Shown piece after piece: positions 56,801 through 64,000 of a DNA stretch of 64,000 nt. Position 1 is the first letter of the stretch. The number at the start of each line of letters is the position of its first letter. The position numbers and the translations under genes are program-made. A model generated the notes under the pieces. It was not told the origin of the DNA. It did not search any database and was given only the letters and a program-made list of their open reading frames with translations. This DNA comes from Lepraria neglecta (lineage: Eukaryota > Ascomycota > Lecanoromycetes > Lecanorales > Stereocaulaceae). Location of the stretch: NCBI GenBank assembly GCA_033220425.1, contig CM065652.1, positions 1,116,001-1,180,000 on the forward strand, in the 5' to 3' direction.

Positions 56801-58354
56801 ATCTCCAGATGGCGCCTTTTCCTTTGGTTCTGCCTGCATATCTTGTCGTTCATCGGAACGAGTTGCACGTGGTCCATAAGTCGACCAGCGGTTCTTGCTG
56901 ATTCCATGATCCGAGATTGACCCTCGTGATGGTCTTGAATGGCGAATGGGGTTGGTTCTGCAACGAAGCTTATCTCCAGCAACTTGCGCTTGTCTTCTAC
57001 CTTCCGAGGTCAAGCTGGGACCATCGAAGCCTTGAGGGATGTTGATAGACTCCTGGGGGAGGAATGTCGAGCTTGGTGATTTGTAGCTTGCCCATCGATT
57101 CTGGTGACTCGTGTGATCGTTTACTGCAATTGCCGCCTTTCGATGGCGAGATGGCGTTCTCCTGGCCCGTAATTTGTCACCCGCCGCCTGTGCTTGTCGC
57201 CTCCCCTCTAATGTAAGATTCACTGCAGGAGTGGTATGCAAAGATGACGACAAGGAACCAGCTTGACTAGACCTTATAGGGTCATAAGGTTGAGCCCGGT
57301 CGACGGTGGTTTCTGTTCTCTTCAGCTTCACAAACTCTTCTGGTTGTAGCTTGGAAGGCCTAGTGGGTTCGAAGTGTTGGGCTCGATCTTCTGCAATTTC
57401 TTGATTGGGAGTAGGGAATCGAAGGCGAAGCACAGACTTGGAGGACGGCTTGGTCTTCACTCCAGAGGCGTCGGGTGATTCGTTGCTTGATGTCTTGGAC
57501 GACTCGCGCTTCTCCATACTAGGCTCTGAGAGAGCCGTTAGAGCAGTCGGAGCAAGACCAGCCTCGCCGATGTTCCAATGTATTGCTTCAGCCTCACGCC
57601 AGGAGACACCAAGCTCGCGTGCAATTGGGTCCCAGATGCTAGGTCTAAGTCTGTTCAGAGGATCAAATATTAGCAGGGCTGCACTTCTCCTCACACGATT
57701 CGTTGCAGTTGAATACGATATGGAGGGTCTCGAGTCTTACCTGCCATAGGCTCTAGCGAACTCATTCTTCTTGTCCTCATCCCAAGTGTGCTTTTTATTC
57801 AAGCAGTTTTCATAACGGTATCTGCAGGAAAAAGCATCGCGGCCTAGCAGCTGTCCTTGGATCTCGGCCCATTCCATACCAGAGCCACGGAGCTTTAGGA
57901 GGAGCTCATCCTCACTTTGTGTCCAAGTAGCCATTGCTTTGGGGGCATCTAGAGGAGATCTTGGTTTCGGTGTGTTGCTATTCCTTTCCTGAATTTCTTG
58001 CCAAAGCTTTCGTATCTCCTCGCGGTCTTCGATATCGAAGACATGGTGTGGTAAAGACGGTGGTGATTGCTGGGACTCGGAAAGAAGCGTCGCTATAGCC
58101 ATAGGGTTAAGGCTCGATTGTTGACGATTTGGAGTCTTCCATGGTACGGGCTCCTCGAGTCTCTGGGCCAACTCTGTAGATGACCCCACTGTAATCGTAT
58201 CTACATCATCCTCATCTTGATATTTCAGTTTGGCGGCTGGATGGCCCGAGATAGCCTTGTCGTAGCCTGGAGCACTGATTCGGACCAACGAATCCTGTGT
58301 TGTGGCCTTTGGCTGACTCGGCCGTAGATTTCGGATTTGGAATGGGGACAGCAT
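53894..58354 (-). CDS. Large Myb/SANT protein with a C-terminal UBA-like domain
   Basis: Two exons on the minus strand, 58354-57741 and 57650-53894, with a 90 bp intron, give 1456 residues. Two Myb/SANT units lie at about 145-245: ATWTQSEDELLLKLRGSGME then HTWDEDKKNEFARAYGRLRP; the intron splits the second, and splicing continues it as SIWDPIARELGVSWREAEAI. About 1000 mostly disordered residues follow, with a repeated block LTLEGRRQAQAAGDKLRARR / LTSEGRRQAQVAGDKLRCRT and an amphipathic helix near GVTSGLQEASNLTRQAAERT. The last ~75 residues (CVSRLRDLGFENTEDDDG ... GDLVAAIDMIDEEQRAYKER) resemble a ubiquitin-associated domain. I know no characterised protein with this order. A chromatin or ubiquitin-linked role is inference only. 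The start is the first ATG of the frame. Confidence 0.75.
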
Positions 58355-59019
58355 GTTGCTTGATGGGGATGAAACTTGATGGTCTTCGAAGAAGCCAAAG
58401 GATGACGAAGGCTAGATACCTTGACGTACGGTCAGTGGCTGCTGTAGGTTGAAGTGAGGTAATAAGCCTCACTCGAGGCCTTTGGGATGAGTGATGCAGA
58501 AGTGATCGACTGCCAGCTCTATGGACGCTGGAGTTGGGCTAGACCCTGACGAATGTGATAAAACATTGCTCAACGCTCACTTCGAGGTGAGATGATGTAG
58601 TTGGCAACGGAGGGTGGTTGGTTGCAGCCTGGTGGGGCGTAAGCTTGCAACGTAAGGCTTAGGCCCGAGACGGCTTAGCTCGAATCTTTAGCGTGTTTGT
58701 ACGCAATTCTATTGCTTCACCGCATTGCTGCTAAACCTTGTGGAGGTAGAGTCATTATTTACTGGGTCTATGCATCCTACAAGTATAAAGCCAATTCAAG
58801 ACCATGTCAACATAAACCCAAACCACAGCACCGAAGTTTCTCGAGTCCCATTGATAGCCATCGTGAACGTGTTCACAAGACACAACTGACAACCGGCAAA
58901 AGCCCTATCGAGTCATTCGACTTCTTTTGGGTGAGTTCAGTCTTCAGTCTTCATGCTTCTTTTTTTTAATTTCCCTTTTCCTCGTCTTTCCCCTTCTTCC
59001 TTTCCATCTCCTTCGCCCT
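58355..59019. other. Upstream region of the Myb-UBA gene
   Basis: About 665 bp with no supported gene. The part from 58965 is a pyrimidine-rich run, which on the minus strand is the Lys/Glu-rich tail following the last stop of the GT32 pseudogene. Confidence 0.45.
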
Positions 59020-60454
59020 CTATTCCTGCTCCTTCTTCCTCGCCTCTTGCTTCTTCTTCCTCTCCTCCTGAGTTTTCTTCCACTCCTTAGCCTGCTTCTT
59101 CCATTCATTAGCATCGCCCTTATCCTCTTCTTTATCCTCAGCTTCCTTGCCCTTGGTTTCTATCGTATTGTCATCCGACCCGGAGGTGTGTTTCATATTC
59201 TCATACCAGTATCTGTCTCCGTCTATACTGCCGCTCCACGAGTGGCTTCAGTAGGTAATACTATGGCTCTTCCAGGCATCAAGTCCCAGAAATGACTTGC
59301 ACTTCTTCGCGTCGAATTGATCATCCAGCACCAGCATACATGCCTACACATAGAGCCATCACGGTCCCAGGAATAGGGATAGACTTCCCGGAAAGGAAGG
59401 ATCACCATGGACTGCGGCGGTGCCATCAATTGCTTTTGAGCAGATGTCTTGAATAGATGTCGCCATGGACCCTTGGCATATTGTTCGTCCATCTTGTTCC
59501 CCTCGCCTCCATCATATTCCCCGTATTGTTTGACTCGCTCGTAGAGTGCTGTCGGCCCTGTGAGGTATTCGGGCTCTTTGCCGCTATAGATATTGTCTTT
59601 GATCGATTCTAGAGGAAGTAGCCAAAAAGGATGACTGGGAGTTGAGGCCATCCAGGCGTTGGGTATCGAGTGTGGAAAGTCTTCGTCGGTGCCCATGCGG
59701 CCGAGGAAGGCCTTTCGTTCTTGTGTTGCGAATGAAGGCTTACCCCTCAGCTTCAATGAAGTCTTATCATTTGCCTGGGAAGACTTTTCTCCCTGGCCTT
59801 TCGAGGTCTTGCTAGCGTCGCTAGGGAGGGAAAGCTCAATGTGAGGTGCGGTGGAAGTGTTGTATCGTTCGAACATAGAGTCATAAGGGAGTAGACATTC
59901 GGTGTCGAGATCGGCGTATACACTAAGCGCAATGTATCAGACACATGCGATCTCCTCAAAAGAAGACCTGAGACCCACCATCCGAAAACATGCATGTAGA
60001 TGTGACGTGCTGCGTCTGCGCGAAATATTTCTGTGCGCAGCTCCTCGTATGGATCCATGACCCATGCCGCATATCTTTCCACCAACTTCAGGTTGCCTTC
60101 ATCCGTCCATAGAACTCATTCCCAGTCTGGATAGCCTGGGGGCATGAATGGCTCCACTCATCGAATTTGGCCTGGTAATGTCCCGTTGGCCCAGGTTTGG
60201 TGGAACAATTTGGGTACTTGGGTGAAATCTGTAGCCAACGGGCGCTGCATCAGTTCCTCGGGGTAGAGCTGGACTGCTTCTCTTGGTCTCTTTGACATGG
60301 CTTTAGGAAACTTTGAAAAGACATCCTTGTAGTGGTCTACTACACTATCACCGGCTTTTCTGGCGTGATTGAGTGTGCATACACTGAAGGTGAGAAACAT
60401 AAGCAAGGTCAGTAGAATTAAGCCCTGAATGGGCCGACTATATATAGTAGGCAT
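59020..60454 (-). pseudogene. OCH1-like alpha-1,6-mannosyltransferase (GT32) pseudogene
   Basis: The first exon starts at 60454 with a type II membrane anchor (GLILLTLLMFLTFSVC), then KLFHQTWANGTLPG. Next, AKFDEWSHSC appears in another frame, and the first frame resumes at GYPDWE followed by TGA where OCH1 proteins have Trp (DWEWVLW). LWTDEGNLKLVERYAAWVMD and FRADAARHIYMHVFG follow, then an intron (about 59922-59979) and the DxD region VYADLDTECLLPYDS. Near the C-terminus another TGA replaces Trp in the HSITY-W-SHSW motif, and a frame change precedes it. A Lys/Glu-rich tail ends at 59020-59022. Live relatives add the first alpha-1,6-mannose of outer N-glycan chains in the Golgi. At least two nonsense codons and two or three frameshifts make this copy dead. 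Confidence 0.85.
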
Positions 60455-63400
60455 CCTGTTTGATCTATGAGAGAGGATCGAAGAATTTCTCTTGAAATAT
60501 CAGAACATTTTCATTTTGACGAGGTTCAAGGCTAAGCCGTGATCTTAAGTAAGTATTTAGAGTAATCAAGGTTTCCAGAGTAACTGCGTTGGATTGAGCG
60601 AGTACGAGCAGAATTATCTTGCATGGATTTGAGATTGAGACCATCAATCTAGGGAATGTACCTCTCCGATAGAATATTACGTTCGTTCTTCAAGTACCTA
60701 TATAACGTTCACCGTACATGTTTGGTTGTATAAAATAACGATTGCCAAGACGGTGCGAAATACAATATCTTCGCAGATGACGGGGAAGAGTACCCACCTT
60801 ACCCTTCACTCACAGAGGCCTTGCCCGCCGTGCACGTAGAGCACATCAGCGTTCATTGTGAGTATTTCCACATGATTAAAGGAGGTGATCGCAGAGCAGG
60901 CACAAGGCGTGTGGCATAATTGGTGCTTTCTCGACTTCTCCGAGAGATATATCATGCCGTCGATGGTGCTGCCATGGGATCGGGTCTCCAGATCACACAG
61001 CCAGGGAGGTCGCACACGCAATGCATTCCATGCGTCACCGATGAGCATCCGATGCGAGTAAGACTTTATCACTCGACAGCCTTCCTAATTGGGAGACAGG
61101 AAATCCATCTTGCTGATAGTAAACTGTGGGAAGAAGATTGCGGCCCCAACACCCCCAGCCCGGACGCGTGACTTGAAGTAGCAATGGGATTCTTGTTATC
61201 GATACACTCCAAGAAAGCCCGTCGAACTCTATCGTCAGCCGCCTGAAACTCAATGAGCTCTCCCAGATTCTTGGCTTGCGAGCCGCACGGACGCCAAGAA
61301 GGCTGAGCGATTGGATAGAATAGAATGATTGAAGACATGATATTGATAGTACCTGAACCCAGGACTCGCAGTCACAAAGCAGAGTCCCCGACGAAAGCGA
61401 ACAAGGAGAGGTGAAGCGTGCTTGCTTAGATGCGGAGCCGAGTCACACGATTAAGAAAGAGGCACGTCGAGAAAGGAAGATTCTAGAAATATTCTAGAAA
61501 CAGAATTGCTCCACAAAATCAATCCCAAGTGCTTATTCTTGGAGTCAAACCCTCAGAAGTCGCTCCAAGAAGACATACAACCCTGAACTCAGCTCTCAGT
61601 CTAAAGACTTGGCTCCAGGTTCCCAATCTAGCGGCGCCTCTGCAATTCCACAGCCAAGTCGATCGTGAAACCCTTATGCTATGATAAGAATCTCAAAAGA
61701 CCACGAGTCGGCAGAAATTGCATGTCTTATAGCCTTATATCAAAGGGACATGTGGGCACCTGTCTTTCATGGCTTTGTTACGCCTTCGGGTCCGATTCCT
61801 GCTGAGAAGTGTACCAGATATTGCCAGAGGCCCAGCAATATCGATGTAAGTCTTCGATAGGTATGGCCGACCCTGCATAGATTTCTCTATGACCAGTCTC
61901 CACAGAGGTGCCAAGGTCGAAGACGACTAGCAATAGACGGCGTCCGATACTCAAGGCAAAATTATGTCCACAGTCCACAATCAGAAATCAAGATATGTGG
62001 CGGGGGCTAAAATTTCGGAAACTGAATTCTTTTGGGGGAATCATAGAATACAATCAATCAGAAACGTACAGCCCGGCAGCCAACAGTCGGTGAAAAGATC
62101 TTCATCTAGATCACTGCGGGAGGATTCGAACTGAGCGTCACAACTCCATTTGTTTTATTCCAGCGACATTGATCAGACCGACCCGTTATCTCGTTTCAGC
62201 CACGAACTTAGAAGCCTGGGCACGGCAAGCTCCTGTGGTACCACACGATAGTCAAGTATTCAGGAACAGCCAAGATAGTGGCCAACGCTATGTACGCCAA
62301 CAGTGCTGATATGGCTCGCAAACATTGAAGAAACCATCTGGAACAGATCTTAACCTCAGACTATTTTCTTGATGATCGAGAGTTCTGAGCAGAATTATTG
62401 TCTGGTTTAGGCACCAAGTGTGAGCAAGAGGGGTACGCTATGCACTCACTTGGCACATGAGTAATCATTATTACTGGACAAATGCCGAGAACGCAAGAAC
62501 GGGCACAAGCGATCGAGAGACCAACAAATTCGGGCCTAACATTATAAATTTCTTTGAAAGCGAGCCAACGATCAGGTGCATACAACCTGAAGAGGGTTAG
62601 TATCTTAGTATCACCAGCCAGGTTCTGTCCTGTGCGTTATTAACTCTCCTGGGTCTGGATATCGTCGATCGCCTGCCGTCATAGTCAGATTTCGGCGTAC
62701 GACAAAGATCCGGGAAAAACAGAGGGTCAGCTGGTTGTTGACGTCGAAATAAATTCGAGGATGAGAGATTTATGGCCATTGAAACTGACGAATGCAAACC
62801 ATTACCCTGCATTACGTTACTCTAGCTGCCCTGACAAAGGGCGTAGTCTGCTTAAAGTTATGCCACTTATATGCACTTTGTGCAAACCCGGGCCCAAAGA
62901 AAAGACCGAACGACCGCAAACTCAACCAATGACATGCCCGCCATCCTTTTGCAATCAACAAAGCAGCACGAGCAGGACCAGTCGCAGTCGCAGCGCTAGC
63001 TTTACGTTCCTATTACCCCAATTCTCTCCACTCACATGTCATTGCTGCAGCGCGCATCACACCGCTAAGGTGCTTCCGTCATATCGGCAAGAGCCAACAT
63101 TATGAACCTGCTCGAATCTTCGCACTAACCCACGGTGCGACCAAGGTTAGCTTTCAGCCTTCAGGAGAGATCCCCGATCCAACGGTATTCAGCTCATTCC
63201 CGGTTATGCTTTCCACATCTTCCTGATTTGACGATCAAGGTTACAGCGGAGTTAACAATCTGACATTCTCCATGTTTGCCAAGATTCTGGACGCTCTTTG
63301 GCTCCGAACCCGACGGACGAAGGCACTCCCTGACCCCTTCCAGTTTCATCCTGCCAGCATAAGGTTGACGTACAAAGCGGCTATGCTACATCCTTGCAAT

Positions 63401-63756
63401 CCTTATTAATTATTATCTGCCATAATGGGACCCGATATGCAACCAGCTGACTGAGTCAATATTAGCCGGGTTGATTTCATATAATTTACAGCCCCCCATC
63501 TCTTTTCAACTTCACAACATCACCTCTCTGCCACGTTTATGTACCTCCTACCTGCATTGCATTAGTCTTATCCACCCGTAGAGCTTTCATAAGCCTCTCT
63601 TGCACGCCAAACGCTAATAACTCCTGTACCTTTCAATACTAGCGGCTGCCTAGCATATTCCTGTGGTGTTGCTCCACAGCGTCTCTATTTGGTTTGGACC
63701 TCGCCCACATTGTACCCCACTTGGGAACGGTATTCCGCCTCTGGGATCCTATCATT
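60455..63756. other. 3.3 kb gene-free stretch upstream of the Zn2Cys6 gene
   Basis: No open frame beyond about 115 codons and none with a recognisable family on either strand. The sequence is of ordinary complexity, not AT-rich. The last several hundred bases have the pyrimidine-rich patches of a fungal leader (63480-63700). A short B-box-like GTTCGAATC occurs on the minus strand near 62112-62130, but no tRNA can be folded around it. Confidence 0.55.
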
Positions 63757-64000
63757 ATGGGTAGCCAACACAGGGATCCGCTTTCAGATTCTGAGACCAG
63801 CGGCCGCAAGAGAGTTTGTAAGGCCTGTGACCGATGCAGATTAAAAAAATCAAAGGTTCAATCCAAGCACAATGCGTGATTGAACCGCAGCTCATCCAAA
63901 CAGTGTGACGGATCAAGTCCATGCAATCGATGTCAGACAGACAATCAAGTATGTGTCTTTGGGGAGCGCAAGAAGTCTCACGACAAGGTTTATCCTAAAG
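63757..64000 (+). CDS. Zn2Cys6 fungal transcription factor, N-terminal part, cut by window edge
   Basis: Exon 1, 63757-63855 (MGSQHRDPLSDSETSGRKRV...), ends inside the cysteine cluster. A 48 bp intron (63856-63903) leads to exon 2, which runs off the window. Splicing joins ACDRCRLKKSK to CDGSSPCNRCQTDNQVC, giving all six zinc-binding cysteines with spacing C-x2-C-x6-C-x6-C-x2-C-x6-C. Without splicing the frame stops after 20 codons. Such proteins bind CGG-type half-sites as dimers and regulate metabolism or development. The first ATG in the frame is at 63757, 57 bp before the first cysteine codon. The long upstream region without genes may be its promoter. Confidence 0.9.

Noticed and set aside
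62105-62180. Possible tRNA gene on the minus strand (B-box-like GTTCGAATC)
   Set aside because: The flanking bases do not form a T-stem, and no matching acceptor stem or good A-box lies at the right distance.
1-64000. CRISPR arrays, bacterial operons, ribosome binding sites, plasmid or phage features
   Set aside because: The gene structure is eukaryotic with spliceosomal introns; none of these features was seen.

Overview
The window is nuclear DNA of a filamentous ascomycete (Pezizomycotina). The clues are short 44-90 bp GT-AG introns, house-keeping proteins of filamentous-fungal type (BimE/APC1, a Nab3-like RRM protein, prefoldin, FCP1, POL2, NUP37, eIF2A, COX20), a Zn2Cys6 regulator with its typical cysteine-cluster intron, and nonsense changes of repeat-induced point mutation (RIP) type in a dead pogo transposon. 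A leotiomycete is my best guess, but the sequence does not prove the class.

Layout. 1-15.9 kb is a dense conserved block: the 5' end of an SPT7-like SAGA subunit (-), a VanZ-like membrane protein (+), a 2.6 kb stretch without an intact gene, UTP6 (+), a mitochondrial ICT1-type hydrolase (-), a Nab3-like RRM protein (+), a LETM1-domain protein (-, one frameshift), prefoldin subunit 3 (+) and FCP1 (+). 16.3-25.8 kb is an accessory island. It starts with a ~225 bp duplicated copy of the POL2 3' end joined to a RIP-mutated pogo-like transposase. It then holds an intact but divergent argininosuccinate synthase, a four-repeat Myb/SANT protein with a frameshift, an FG-repeat protein that meets it head-to-head on one CATG, gene relics with RIP-like stops, and a GTGCTCCCTC minisatellite. 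25.8-48 kb is again conserved: POL2 (-), COX20 (+), an AMSH-type deubiquitinase (-), an MTF1-like factor (+, one frameshift), APC1 (-), NUP37 (+) and a conserved unknown protein (+). 48-64 kb mixes live genes (eIF2A +, a large Myb/UBA protein -) with two pseudogenes (F-box/LRR +, OCH1-like GT32 -), a 3.3 kb stretch with no gene, and the start of a Zn2Cys6 transcription factor.

The core genes do not form a pathway or cluster. They cover transcription (SPT7, FCP1, Nab3), rRNA processing (UTP6), replication (POL2), mitosis (APC1), nuclear pore (NUP37), translation (eIF2A) and several mitochondrial functions (ICT1, LETM1, COX20, MTF1). Several pairs share a short divergent promoter (LETM1/PFD3, POL2/COX20, AMSH/MTF1, APC1/NUP37).

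The most striking structure is that the 16.5-25.8 kb island lies between two same-orientation copies of the last ~220 bp of POL2, as if it had been inserted at the POL2 3' end with a duplicated flank. Two single-base frameshifts lie in C-runs of otherwise well conserved genes and may be assembly errors. Splice sites were placed by eye from GT-AG rules, reading phase and protein-family knowledge; no search was run.
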